Positions 43,221-52,022 of a stretch of DNA of 64,000 nucleotides are shown one piece after another. Under the pieces are notes generated by a model. It was not told the DNA's origin and did no database searches. It saw only the letters and a program-made list of their open reading frames with translations. Location: positions 47,802 through 111,801 of the forward strand of contig PQAL01000013.1 of assembly GCA_003105035.1 (NCBI GenBank). The letters are read 5' to 3'. The position numbers were made by a program, and so were the translations under genes. Each line of letters opens with the position of its first letter. Within the stretch, counting starts at the first letter, position 1. Origin of the DNA: Anaerolineales bacterium (GTDB lineage Bacteria; Chloroflexota; Anaerolineae; Anaerolineales; UBA4823).

Positions 43221-44654
43221 TTAACGGTTGTCGATCAGGGTAAGAAAGGTGCCATCAGATATCTTCGTCAAAACACTGCCATCCGCCGAAATCGTCCATA
43301 TCTGGTTGACCCCACCCGGATTTCCCACCGAGAAGGACTGCACCAGCAAGGTCTGGTCATCCAGCCAGCCTTGAACGGTGTAATACTCACCTGGACCGCT
43401 GGTCAGGATGATATTCGCCGTTCCTCCAGCAGTGTTCCCGATTGCCACCCACCCCTGCTCATCGTCCGGGTTGTTTTTGGCCATAGCAAATGCCACTCGA
43501 TCACCCGCCGGGCTGAATTGTGTACTGCCCATCACCTTGTAACTCGTAAAACCGGATGGCGCTTGGATTGTGGTCAAAGTGCCGGATTGCAGGTCACGGA
43601 TAGTAATCATATCTGCAACACAATGATCAGCAACATTCCGATAATCTCCAGAGATGGCGTCCAGGCAGGTCTGGGGACCACTTGGTGAGGCTTGCGGGAT
43701 GATTTCGGTTACCTCCTTGGAGTGAATATCAACCTTGTACAGGTTCGAAGCGCCTGAAAACAGGATATATCCGCCAATCCCCACCGGTTCCTTGCTGAAG
43801 TACAGCGATTGTCCATCAGCTGACCAAGTCTCAGCCACAATCTGTACCGGCGGTTCGTTTGTAGAGCTAATGGTTAAGAGGGTTTCCTGATTCGAGCCAT
43901 CAGGATTAGCGATCATCAACGCAGAGCTATCAGCGGGATAAAGCTGGGTTCCCCATGCAAGGATTGGCTGTGATCCCAAGCCGCCCCGCCAGATTGCTAA
44001 CCCGTAGGTGGGGCTTTGAATAAAGGGCAGCTCATGTTCGCCATTGGTATCCACAGCCAAAACTTTTGATTGGGCTGCATCATACACATATGCTATCCCA
44101 TTGATAGATCCCCCAACTGGTAGAAAACCATTAAATGCTGGATTATACGTTGGGCCAAGGCTGAAATCAGGCGTAAAGGTTGTCACTGCCTGCCCTGGGG
44201 TGCGGACCACAAACTGAAGCGTAGCCAGCTGTTGGGAAGCATCCATCACGTTGGTACCATCCAGATTGGCATGGAATTCATACTGCTGGCCAATGGCTTC
44301 CATGATGATGCGATAACCATCCACCATCACGTCCGTGCACAGGACGCCAGGAATGACAACATCCAGGCAACCGTTAGTCCAGGTGACTGCTTCAGTGCTA
44401 ACAATGCTGATTTGGCCAACCGGGATGTTGTACTTTTTTGATAGGGCATCCACTGCAGCTTGCTCCGCAGGGATCATGGTCGCAACGGTCGGTATGGGTG
44501 ACGCCACTACGGTAGGGCCTGGATAAATGATGGCGGTTGTAGTCGTGGCGGATATTGACCCAGGTGGTGGGTACGAAGCTGAGGGTGTGGCCTGGGTACA
44601 GGCAGCTAAAAAGCTCACAATAAGCAAAAATGCAAAAATCGATTTTGTTTTCAT
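43221..44654 (-). CDS. TolB-like beta-propeller lipoprotein
   Basis: A 477-residue secreted protein. The signal peptide ends in lipobox FLAAC (Cys19), followed by a Ser/Thr/Pro linker, a domain of about 90 residues with two Cys (TNGCLDVVIPGVLC), and repeated WD40/PD40-type blades (about 190-470: SADGQSLYFSKEP, SPAGDRVAFAMAK, TISADGSVL). It is probably anchored on the outer face of the membrane and binds a ligand or partner. AAAGGA precedes the ATG and a TATAAT lies at 44674-44679. Function not known. Confidence 0.82.
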   Translation of the reverse strand: MKTKSIFAFLLIVSFLAACTQATPSASYPPPGSISATTTTAIIYPGPTVVASPIPTVATMIPAEQAAVDALSKKYNIPVGQISIVSTEAVTWTNGCLDVVIPGVLCTDVMVDGYRIIMEAIGQQYEFHANLDGTNVMDASQQLATLQFVVRTPGQAVTTFTPDFSLGPTYNPAFNGFLPVGGSINGIAYVYDAAQSKVLAVDTNGEHELPFIQSPTYGLAIWRGGLGSQPILAWGTQLYPADSSALMIANPDGSNQETLLTISSTNEPPVQIVAETWSADGQSLYFSKEPVGIGGYILFSGASNLYKVDIHSKEVTEIIPQASPSGPQTCLDAISGDYRNVADHCVADMITIRDLQSGTLTTIQAPSGFTSYKVMGSTQFSPAGDRVAFAMAKNNPDDEQGWVAIGNTAGGTANIILTSGPGEYYTVQGWLDDQTLLVQSFSVGNPGGVNQIWTISADGSVLTKISDGTFLTLIDNR

Positions 44655-44883
44655 CGGTCAATTTCCTTTCACTATTATAACGACCATATCAGAAAATTCG
44701 TTCCGTATATGATAAATATTATATTAATAGTCTATATTGTCTTCTAAGCTGGTGATTAATCAGCCAGTATTGATCAGACGAAGAGCTTGTTATTCTCATT
44801 AACCCGCGAAAATAAACTGTGTGGCCAGGCATGAGAAAATATATTGGGCAACCTGCGTCATACCATTAAGGGTTGGGGTTCGG

Positions 44884-44892
44884 TGCTACAAT
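44884..44892 (+). promoter_or_regulatory. extended -10 promoter of the DinB gene
   Basis: TGCTACAAT is an extended -10 element 40 nt before the ATG at 44933. Confidence 0.45.
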
Positions 44893-44932
44893 TGTGTGGC
44901 TCCAATTCTATGAACTGGAAAGGAGACAAAGT

Positions 44933-45445
44933 ATGAATGAAAAGTCGCTGGTCATTTCGAGACTCGAAGACATTTACAACCGCTGGCAGGAGCTGCTTGC
45001 CAGTCTAAATCAAGAGCAGATTGCTACAGCACTCCAGCCCTCCCCCTGGACGACCAAGGATGTGATTGCTCACCTTTGGTTCTGGCAGGAGGCATCAGTG
45101 GCGCGTGCCGAGGCTGTACTGCAAGGCAACGATCCACATTATCCCACCTGGTGGGAATTATTCGGCCCGGACCCCAATGAAGATGTCGACCGCACCAATG
45201 CCTGGAATTATGAGCGCTGCCGCGAGAAACCCTGGCAGCAAGTGTATGTGGATTGGTCGACCCAGTTTTCGAAATACCTGAAATTGATCGCTCAAATCCC
45301 TGATGAAGATTTACTCACTGTGGGAAGATTTAAATGGATGGGGGGCTATTCACTCTCGGCCAGCGTCATGGGTTCATACGACCACCATCAGGAGCACCTG
45401 GAAATGCTGACCGCATGGTTGAATGAGCATGGAAAGAGCCCATGA
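44933..45445 (+). CDS. DinB/ClbS-like four-helix protein
   Basis: A 170-residue helical protein with the DinB-superfamily pattern SPWTTKDVIAHLWFWQEA and the late SYDHHQEHLEML, giving the three-His arrangement that binds a metal in many members. Relatives include thiol transferases and ClbS, a protective cyclopropane hydrolase. The precise role here is unknown. An upstream ATG at 44873 is rejected because AAAGGAGA stands 7 nt before 44933. The TPR gene overlaps its stop by 4 nt. Confidence 0.82.
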   Translation: MNEKSLVISRLEDIYNRWQELLASLNQEQIATALQPSPWTTKDVIAHLWFWQEASVARAEAVLQGNDPHYPTWWELFGPDPNEDVDRTNAWNYERCREKPWQQVYVDWSTQFSKYLKLIAQIPDEDLLTVGRFKWMGGYSLSASVMGSYDHHQEHLEMLTAWLNEHGKSP

Positions 45446-46122
45446 GCACAGCGTCACAAGAAATTCTCACAATTGAAAACCAAATCGAGAATGCGTTGCA
45501 TGAGCTGGAGCTGCATGAGAAACTTGACGAAGCACTTGACCGCTACCAGCAGTACGGGCAGTTGCTGAGTGCATTAGAAATTGGGCAGGAAGAGCCAGAG
45601 TATGCTGACCAGCAAAGGGTGTTGTCCTACTGCCTGATGCGTCAGGGAAATATCCTAAGGCAGCTCGGAAAACCTGATGAAGCCCTACCGTTGAGTGAGC
45701 AGGAGATTTTAGCTGCCCGCCGATCTGCAGACGACATCACCCTGGCGAGGGCTTTGATGTCCAATGGCACCAACCTCATCGTTTCTGGGATGATCGACGA
45801 TGGATTTAAGCTGATCGATGAAGCTAGACAATTGTTTGAACAAGGCAAGAGTTATGACCACCGGCAAGGATTGGGGTGGTACTGGATCCTGGAGGCTGAC
45901 TTAGCCAATGCCGGTTTGATCAAGAAGGACCCGGTTGACCTGGAAAATATCGCCTCGCAAGCATTGGAAATCCTGGAACCACTCGAGAACTGGCCAGGAG
46001 TGGCGAGGGCTTACTCAGCACGAGCGATCGCACGCGAGAAGTTGGGAGACCATGTGGGGGCTAACCTGGACAGAGAAAAACAAGCGATGGCTCAATCTAG
46101 GATTGAGGCAGGGGATAGTTAA
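45442..46122 (+). CDS. TPR-like helical repeat protein
   Basis: A 226-residue soluble all-helical protein. Repeats resembling TPRs run through most of the chain (LRQLGKPDEALPLSEQEILAARRS, LMSNGTNLIVSGMIDDGFKLIDEA, YSARAIAREKLGDHVGA). No catalytic motif or membrane segment is visible, so it likely acts by protein contact. It is coupled to the DinB gene by the ATGA overlap. Confidence 0.75.
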   Translation: MSTASQEILTIENQIENALHELELHEKLDEALDRYQQYGQLLSALEIGQEEPEYADQQRVLSYCLMRQGNILRQLGKPDEALPLSEQEILAARRSADDITLARALMSNGTNLIVSGMIDDGFKLIDEARQLFEQGKSYDHRQGLGWYWILEADLANAGLIKKDPVDLENIASQALEILEPLENWPGVARAYSARAIAREKLGDHVGANLDREKQAMAQSRIEAGDS

Positions 46123-46166
46123 GGGTACGGCTCACCCCCTAATTGCTCATAGGTAATCATCGAAAC

Positions 46167-46532
46167 TCACTTTTTCTTCAAATTTTGTTCAACGCGATAT
46201 TTAACCATCTTTCGGATCAGGTCATACGGGATAGGCTGATCTAGGGGAAATTGCACTGCACCTTTTGAGAACTTGTAAGGCAATAGCTCTCCTTTAAATG
46301 CTTCGATACCTTCGCCAGTGGGATAAAAACCGATATGGTTCTTATGACCCGCGAACCATACCAGCATTCCTTTTAGATAAAAACCCGGCATCTGATAGCT
46401 GATCTTCTCCACGGCCCCTGGAGCGGTTTCTTTGATCACTTCCCTGACCTTTTGGAGAATTAATTGCATTTCTTCGGGAAATTGAGCGATATACTCATCG
46501 ATCGTTTTTGAGGCTTGGGTAGCACTTTGCAT
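46167..46532 (-). CDS. DUF1801 (YdhG-like) protein
   Basis: A 121-residue protein with the DUF1801 pattern IDEYIAQFPEEMQLILQKVREVI, APGAVEKISYQMPGF, HKNHIGFYPTGEGIEAF and FPLDQPIPYDLIRKMVKYRV. The family is sometimes linked to iron handling but has no settled function. The start at 46532 is set by AAAGGAAA just upstream; a TTG at 46565 is rejected. It lies 33 nt after the flavin monooxygenase gene on the same strand and is likely cotranscribed. Confidence 0.85.
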   Translation of the reverse strand: MQSATQASKTIDEYIAQFPEEMQLILQKVREVIKETAPGAVEKISYQMPGFYLKGMLVWFAGHKNHIGFYPTGEGIEAFKGELLPYKFSKGAVQFPLDQPIPYDLIRKMVKYRVEQNLKKK

Positions 46533-46565
46533 CACGATTTCCTTTCGGTAAACGGTCCTCAGCAA

Positions 46566-47621
46566 TTATATCTGACTGGTTATATATTTTGCATCCTCAC
46601 CCACACCACCCATTAATGATGACGTGAGACCGGTCTGAAAGTGTAGGCCCACAAAGAACAGTCCAGGTGCATCACCAATGACACCTCGCTCGTGAAACGG
46701 GTGACCTGAGCTGTCAAATATTGGCAAGTCGATCCACTGGTAATCAGGCTTGAAACCTGTCGCCCAGATCACACTGTCTGCTGCCAGGATACGCCCCCCT
46801 TCCAGCTGGGGTTTACCGGAGACAGCTCCTGCGAGGCGAGGTGTAAATTCCACTCCGGATGCGCGAATTTCTTCACGCCGAGCACGAATCAACGGGTTGC
46901 CATGGGTGAGAACGTTAGATTTCATCCGCCTCCCAAGCGGTGTGTTAATGGTCATGACATGCCGCATGAACCACCAGTAAGGCTTGCCTCCAAGAATTTT
47001 TCCAAACGTATCAGCAGGGATACGTCCAACATCTCTTCCAGCCAGCCAAACATTTATACCGGCCCTAGAAAGCTCCGTGGCAATTTCAGCTCCAGAATTT
47101 CCCGCTCCTACAACCAAGATATTTTTCCCCTGGATATTCCCAGGATTATGGTAATCATCAGAATGCAGCTGAAAAATATCTGGGGATAACTGCTGGGCGA
47201 TTGGGGGGATAAAGGGGGTATGAAATGCTCCTGTGGCAACAACGACATGATCGGCATGGTAGCTCGTGTCGCCAACGGAAATTTGATAGCCTGACTCATT
47301 ACGCGCCAGCCTGGTCACCTTTGCACCTTGCTGGATTGGCAGCTGATATCTCCCGGCATAAGCCTCAAGATAGGCTGCAGCTTCATCCTTGGTAGGAAAG
47401 TCAGATGCCTCACCGGGAAATTTCATGCCCGGCAAGTGGTTGCTGTGGTTTGGGGTGAACAAGCGTAGACTATCCCAACGTTTACGCCAGGGTGTGCCCA
47501 ACCTGGGATTTTCATCTAAGATGAGATAATGTTTTCTCTGTTGGCTAAGAAAATAACCAGTGGCCAAACCTGCCTGCCCACCCCCAATTACAACCGTATT
47601 AAATTGCTCGTCTCTTGACAT
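46566..47621 (-). CDS. flavin-dependent monooxygenase (CzcO-like)
   Basis: A 351-residue protein with two dinucleotide-binding motifs: FAD at residues 10-24 (VVIGGGQAGLATGYF) and NADPH at about 168-182 (ILVVGAGNSGAEIAT). ATGF near the C-terminus (VIWATGFKPDY) closes the family pattern. It should oxidise a small compound or an S/N atom; the substrate is unknown. GAGGTGG is the ribosome site. The divergent TetR gene starts 36 bp away, and the -35 of its promoter overlaps this gene's start codon. DUF1801 follows. Confidence 0.9.
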   Translation of the reverse strand: MSRDEQFNTVVIGGGQAGLATGYFLSQQRKHYLILDENPRLGTPWRKRWDSLRLFTPNHSNHLPGMKFPGEASDFPTKDEAAAYLEAYAGRYQLPIQQGAKVTRLARNESGYQISVGDTSYHADHVVVATGAFHTPFIPPIAQQLSPDIFQLHSDDYHNPGNIQGKNILVVGAGNSGAEIATELSRAGINVWLAGRDVGRIPADTFGKILGGKPYWWFMRHVMTINTPLGRRMKSNVLTHGNPLIRARREEIRASGVEFTPRLAGAVSGKPQLEGGRILAADSVIWATGFKPDYQWIDLPIFDSSGHPFHERGVIGDAPGLFFVGLHFQTGLTSSLMGGVGEDAKYITSQI

Positions 47622-47643
47622 TAATGTCCACCTCTAATATAAT
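47615..47643 (+). promoter_or_regulatory. consensus promoter of the tetR gene
   Basis: TTGACA (47615-47620) and TATAAT (47638-47643) with exactly 17-bp spacing match the housekeeping consensus in full. The -35 hexamer overlaps the start codon of the divergent monooxygenase gene. Confidence 0.85.
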
Positions 47644-47657
47644 ATAGTCTAACTCTA

Positions 47658-48299
47658 ATGAATATAGGTATACTACACAACATGACCGATGTCAATACTC
47701 AGACAAAAATCTCCCACCGACAGCGACAAGCTCAGGAAACACGCAAGATGATCGTGGCTGCAGCGCAGGAATTGTTCCTGGAACAAGGCTATATCTGCAC
47801 AACCATTGATGCGATTGCCGAGCGAGCCGGTGTGGCTACCAGCACAGTTTATGCAATTTTCGGCTCGAAGCGGGGCATCCTTCGGGCAATCCGCGATTCG
47901 TGGCATGAACGTACCCATATCAGAGAAGTGTTGAACAGCAGCCAGGCTTCAGCCAGCCCGGAAGAACGGCTTGATCAACTGGCTGAGGCGACCCGCAAGC
48001 AGTGGGAAATGGGTGCGGAAGTAACCGCCATCTATACCGGTGCCGCAGCAGCCGATCCTCGGGCAGCTGCAGAGCTGACCCAAGCCTTGATCGGGCGCAG
48101 GGAAGGTTTGCAGACCTTCGCGAAAAGCCTGGAACCGCACCTGCGAGCAGGGCTGGATGCAACCCATGCAGCTTCCATCCTGCAGGCACTGTGCCTACCC
48201 GAAGTCTTCGATGAGCTGGTGAGGCACTCTGGCTGGTCAATTGATGAATACCAAATTTGGTTGGTGAAAACGTTAAAAAGTCAGCTTTTGAAAACCTAG
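47658..48299 (+). CDS. TetR-family transcriptional regulator
   Basis: A 213-residue regulator. The N-terminal DNA-binding domain (about 17-65) reads MIVAAAQELFLEQGY, TTIDAIAERAGVATSTVYAIFGSKRG, a clear TetR helix-turn-helix. The C-terminal half is the ligand domain with no recognisable ligand. Start codons at 47658 and 47682 are both possible and neither has a good ribosome site; the promoter start near 47650 allows either. The 36-bp gap to the divergent monooxygenase makes it the likely regulator of that gene. DUF488, NDH-2 and the pentose phosphate genes follow on the same strand. Confidence 0.9.
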   Translation: MNIGILHNMTDVNTQTKISHRQRQAQETRKMIVAAAQELFLEQGYICTTIDAIAERAGVATSTVYAIFGSKRGILRAIRDSWHERTHIREVLNSSQASASPEERLDQLAEATRKQWEMGAEVTAIYTGAAAADPRAAAELTQALIGRREGLQTFAKSLEPHLRAGLDATHAASILQALCLPEVFDELVRHSGWSIDEYQIWLVKTLKSQLLKT

Positions 48300-48308
48300 G
48301 AGTTTCCT

Positions 48309-48668
48309 ATGATCAGAATAAAACGGGTGTATACCCCTGCCAAAACAGAAGATGGGCCGCGGTTCTTGGTGGATCGCCTGTGGCCAAGGGGTATCAAAAA
48401 GGAAAATTTAGTGATCCAGGCCTGGTTCAAACAAGTTGCCCCAAGCAATGAATTACGCCAATGGTATGGACACGACCCTGATAAGTGGTGTGAATTTAAT
48501 GAGAGGTACTTCAAGGAACTGGATGATCATCCAGAAACCTGGCAACCTCTGCTTGAAGCCGCGCGAATGGGTGATATCACGCTGCTCTTTAGCACTACAG
48601 AGCTGGAGCGTAATAATGCCGTCTCCCTCAGAGCCTATCTCGAAAAACAGCTGAAATCAGTGAAGTAG
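48309..48668 (+). CDS. DUF488 family protein
   Basis: A 119-residue protein of the YeaO-like DUF488 group: IKRVYTPAKTEDGPRFLVDRLWPRGIKKE, WYGHDPDKWCEF, ITLLFSTTE. No biochemical role is settled for the family. AGGAG overlapping the tetR stop serves as ribosome site, so the pair is cotranscribed. The NDH-2 gene starts 1 nt after its stop. Confidence 0.88.
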   Translation: MIRIKRVYTPAKTEDGPRFLVDRLWPRGIKKENLVIQAWFKQVAPSNELRQWYGHDPDKWCEFNERYFKELDDHPETWQPLLEAARMGDITLLFSTTELERNNAVSLRAYLEKQLKSVK

Positions 48669-48669
48669 A

Positions 48670-49953
48670 ATGACAGTTCTCAATCGTCCCCAGGTAGTGA
48701 TCATCGGGGCAGGTTTCGGCGGTTTATGGGCCGCAAAGACACTGGCTTGTTCAGGGGTGGATGTGTGGTTGGTGGATCGGAATAATTACCATACTTTCTC
48801 TCCCTTGCTCTACCAGGTGGCAACTGCGGAGCTTGAGCCGGATGATATTATCTACCCGGTGAGGAGCATCTTTCATAAATATCCAAATGTCCATTTTGTA
48901 TTAGGCGAAGTTACCAGCATTGATGCGCTCCAAAGGGTAGTGAACACCCAACAACGCCGTATCGGATATGACTATTTGCTATTCTCGCTGGGTAGTGCAG
49001 TGAATTACTATGGCATCCATGGTGCCGCAGAACACACCTTCCCCCTGAAGGATATGGATGATGCAGTCCGGTTACGCAACCATATCTTGTGTAAGTTTGA
49101 AGCAGCCAATTATGAAGTGGATAAAGAAATACGCCGGCAGATTCTAACTTTCACGATCGTGGGCGGTGGGCCTACAGGGGTTGAGTATTGCGGGGCCCTG
49201 GCTGAACTGGTTCGTAAGCCCATGGAAAGGGATTATCCCAGCCTCGATATGAGTCAGGTGCACATCATTTTACTGGAAGCGACGGGAAGTCTGCTCACCG
49301 GCCTCCCCAAACGCCTGCATCAATACACACTCGATCGTCTCACCAGGATGGGCGTAGAAGTGAGGCTGAATTCACATGTCCAGCAGATCACATCAACTGC
49401 TGTGACACTGAATGATGGTCAAATTATCCCGACTGAAACCGTGGTATGGACAGCAGGAGTACAAGGCGCAGGATTGAAACAACAGTGGAAATTCCCCACT
49501 TTACCCAATGGGCAAGTAAACCTCTTGCCGACCCTACAAGTGCCTGATTACCCTGAAATTTATGTGGTTGGTGACCTGGCTCATGTGAAGGAAGATAGGC
49601 GCAACCTACCAATGGTTGCACCGGTCGCTACACAGGAAGGTACCTGGGCAGCCCAAAATATCCTCCGGCAGGTTAAGGGTAGCCTTCCTCTGCCGTTTCG
49701 ATACAAGGACCAAGGCACGATGGCTGTCGTAGGAAGGAATGCCGCCGCGGTCCGCCTGGGTTCCGTCACTTTCACCGGGTTCCTTGCCTGGATCATCTGG
49801 GCACTTATCCACCTGTATCGGTTGATCGGATTCCGCAACCGCCTGCTGGTGTTCCTCAATTGGTCGATGGACTACCTCTTGTATGAGCGAGTAGTACGCC
49901 TGATTACCCCTTTGCCAGAAAACGACGCTATCAAAAACGGATGCCTGGAATGA
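48670..49953 (+). CDS. ndh: type II NADH dehydrogenase
   Basis: A 427-residue FAD enzyme with two Rossmann motifs: VVIIGAGFGGLWAAKTL (FAD, near the N-terminus) and FTIVGGGPTGVEYCGAL (NADH, about 158-174). ADH-like DLAHVKEDRRNLPMVAPVATQEG closes the FAD site. The C-terminal region (about 365-405) is hydrophobic and amphipathic, fitting monotopic membrane binding. It passes electrons from NADH to quinone without pumping protons. The stop overlaps the HAD gene start (ATGA). Confidence 0.88.
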   Translation: MTVLNRPQVVIIGAGFGGLWAAKTLACSGVDVWLVDRNNYHTFSPLLYQVATAELEPDDIIYPVRSIFHKYPNVHFVLGEVTSIDALQRVVNTQQRRIGYDYLLFSLGSAVNYYGIHGAAEHTFPLKDMDDAVRLRNHILCKFEAANYEVDKEIRRQILTFTIVGGGPTGVEYCGALAELVRKPMERDYPSLDMSQVHIILLEATGSLLTGLPKRLHQYTLDRLTRMGVEVRLNSHVQQITSTAVTLNDGQIIPTETVVWTAGVQGAGLKQQWKFPTLPNGQVNLLPTLQVPDYPEIYVVGDLAHVKEDRRNLPMVAPVATQEGTWAAQNILRQVKGSLPLPFRYKDQGTMAVVGRNAAAVRLGSVTFTGFLAWIIWALIHLYRLIGFRNRLLVFLNWSMDYLLYERVVRLITPLPENDAIKNGCLE

Positions 49954-50567
49954 ATGTTCCCCAGATAAGCACCTTGTTTCTTGATATCGGCGGCGTGTTG
50001 CTTACCAATGGTTGGGACCGTACTGCACGCCAGCAGGCAGCTGAGCATTTTCAATTGGATCATGCGGATCTTGAAGAACGCCATCACCTGACTTATGACA
50101 CATACGAAGCAGGCAAGCTCAGCCTGGCTGAATACCTGCGGAGGGTGGTCTTTTACCAGCAACGCCCCTTTTCGATGGACACATTCAAAGAATTTATGCT
50201 GAGCCGCTCGCAATCCTTCCCAGAGACGATTCAGCTGATCCAGGCTATAAAAAAGAAATATCGAATCATGACTGTAGCCGTGAATAATGAGGGTAGGGAA
50301 ATCAACGATTACCGCATTCGGACATTCCAGCTGAACGAGACAATTGATACGTTTGTCTCATCCTGTTATGTGCATTACCGTAAACCCGATCTGGATATCT
50401 ATCGGATTGCATTGGATATAGCACAGGCACAGCCTGAAGCGGTGGCATATATTGATGATCGTGCATTATTCATTGAAGTAGCTGGCAGCCTGGGTATCCA
50501 TGGCATATTACACACCGATGTGGCCACCACGCGAGGTCGGCTGGCTGAGCTGGGTTTGAAAATATAG
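49950..50567 (+). CDS. HAD-superfamily hydrolase
   Basis: A 205-residue HAD type IA protein. Motif I is FLDIGGVLL, where the second catalytic Asp is Gly, motif III Lys lies in YRKPDLDIY, and motif IV is YIDDRALF. Loss of the second Asp is common in one branch of the family and weakens confidence in phosphatase activity. The cap domain spans about 20-85. The ATG at 49950 overlaps the NDH-2 stop; an ATG at 49941 is possible. Gnd follows after 32 nt. Substrate unknown. Confidence 0.85.
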   Translation: MNVPQISTLFLDIGGVLLTNGWDRTARQQAAEHFQLDHADLEERHHLTYDTYEAGKLSLAEYLRRVVFYQQRPFSMDTFKEFMLSRSQSFPETIQLIQAIKKKYRIMTVAVNNEGREINDYRIRTFQLNETIDTFVSSCYVHYRKPDLDIYRIALDIAQAQPEAVAYIDDRALFIEVAGSLGIHGILHTDVATTRGRLAELGLKI

Positions 50568-50599
50568 GGTCTCGCTGGGATTTACAAGGAGAAAAAAAA

Positions 50600-52018
50600 A
50601 TGACTGAAGGAAATTACCGTATAGGCATGGTAGGGTTGGGGGTGATGGGCCGAAATTTGCTGCTCAACATGGCAGAACACGGCTTCAGGGTGGCTGGCTA
50701 TGATAAAGATCCAGAGAAAGTCCAGCTTTTAAGTTCTGCGGCAGGTGGGCTTCCCATTCAGTCAGCAAAAGATGTGGCAAGCTTTGTTTCATTACTCCAG
50801 GTGCCACGCACAATAATGCTTCTCGTACCAGCCGGGCCGGTTGTCGATAATGTCATCCATGACTTGTTGCCATACTTGCAAATTGAAGATACGATCATCG
50901 ACGCAGGCAACTCACACTTTACCGATACGGACATACGCGAGACAACCCTGATAGCGAAAGGATTGCACTTTTTTGGAATGGGAGTTTCAGGCGGAGAGGA
51001 GGGGGCTCGATATGGACCAAGCATGATGCCTGGTGGTGCCCAAGCAGCTTATCAGCGCGTGCAAGATATTCTTGAGGCAACTGCTGCGCATGTGAATGGA
51101 ACACCCTGTGTTACCTACCTGGGGCCACACTCGGCAGGCCATTATGTAAAAATGGTCCACAATGGCATTGAATATGGAATCATGCAGCTGATCGCTGAGA
51201 CATATGACCTGCTGAAGCGCGGGGGAGGGCTGAATGATGATGCACTCGGTGAGCTATTTTCATCCTGGAACGCAGCTGAGTTGAACAGCTACCTGGTGGA
51301 GATCACCGCCGACATTTTTAGGAAGGTGGATGAGGTCACCGGCAAGCGCCTGGTGGATGTAGTATTGGATGCCGCTCACCAGCTTGGCACGGGTATGTGG
51401 ACGTCCCAGGACGCCTTCTCTCTGCATGTGCCAACCCCCACCATAGACACCGCGGTATCGATGCGTAACCTCTCGGGGATGGAATACCAGCGGCATGCCA
51501 TCAACCAGAAATTTGGGAGTGTGGTAAGCCAGCTTCCAGGTGACCCCAAAGCAATCATCAAGCTTGCCAGGGGCGGTTTATATGCTGCCATTATCCTGAC
51601 CTACGCCCAGGGATTTGCCCAGCTCGAGGGGGCGTCCAAAGCTTACCAGTACAACTTTGACCTGTCTGCCGTGGCGCGTATCTGGAAGGGCGGATGTATC
51701 ATCCGCTCTAAGTTGCTGGAGTTTATCCAGGCGGCTTACCAGCAGAATCCCGGATTAATGAATTTGGTGCTTGATCCCACCTTATCAGGGCTGGTTTTGG
51801 AGCATATTGAAGAGCTGCGCGGGATGGTTCAAGCTGCCACCGGGATGGGCATCCCCGTCCCAGCCAGTATGGCTTCACTGGCTTACTTTGACAGCCTGCG
51901 TTCAAGCCACTTACCTGCCAACCTGATCCAGGCACAGCGTGATTATTTCGGCGCCCACACTTACGAGCGCGTTGATCAACGTGGCATATTCCATACACAA
52001 TGGACCAAGGAGGAGTGA
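50600..52018 (+). CDS. gnd: 6-phosphogluconate dehydrogenase, decarboxylating
   Basis: A 472-residue enzyme that oxidises 6-phosphogluconate to ribulose-5-phosphate and CO2 with reduction of NAD(P)+. It has the nucleotide motif GMVGLGVMGRNLLLNMA, the family signature GVSGGEEGARYGPSMMPGG, and the catalytic Lys in GHYVKMVHNGIEYG. Length matches the long, dimeric class. AAGGAG precedes the ATG. It is the first of three oxidative pentose phosphate genes, with zwf 4 nt downstream. Confidence 0.96.
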   Translation: MTEGNYRIGMVGLGVMGRNLLLNMAEHGFRVAGYDKDPEKVQLLSSAAGGLPIQSAKDVASFVSLLQVPRTIMLLVPAGPVVDNVIHDLLPYLQIEDTIIDAGNSHFTDTDIRETTLIAKGLHFFGMGVSGGEEGARYGPSMMPGGAQAAYQRVQDILEATAAHVNGTPCVTYLGPHSAGHYVKMVHNGIEYGIMQLIAETYDLLKRGGGLNDDALGELFSSWNAAELNSYLVEITADIFRKVDEVTGKRLVDVVLDAAHQLGTGMWTSQDAFSLHVPTPTIDTAVSMRNLSGMEYQRHAINQKFGSVVSQLPGDPKAIIKLARGGLYAAIILTYAQGFAQLEGASKAYQYNFDLSAVARIWKGGCIIRSKLLEFIQAAYQQNPGLMNLVLDPTLSGLVLEHIEELRGMVQAATGMGIPVPASMASLAYFDSLRSSHLPANLIQAQRDYFGAHTYERVDQRGIFHTQWTKEE

Positions 52019-52022
52019 CTGG

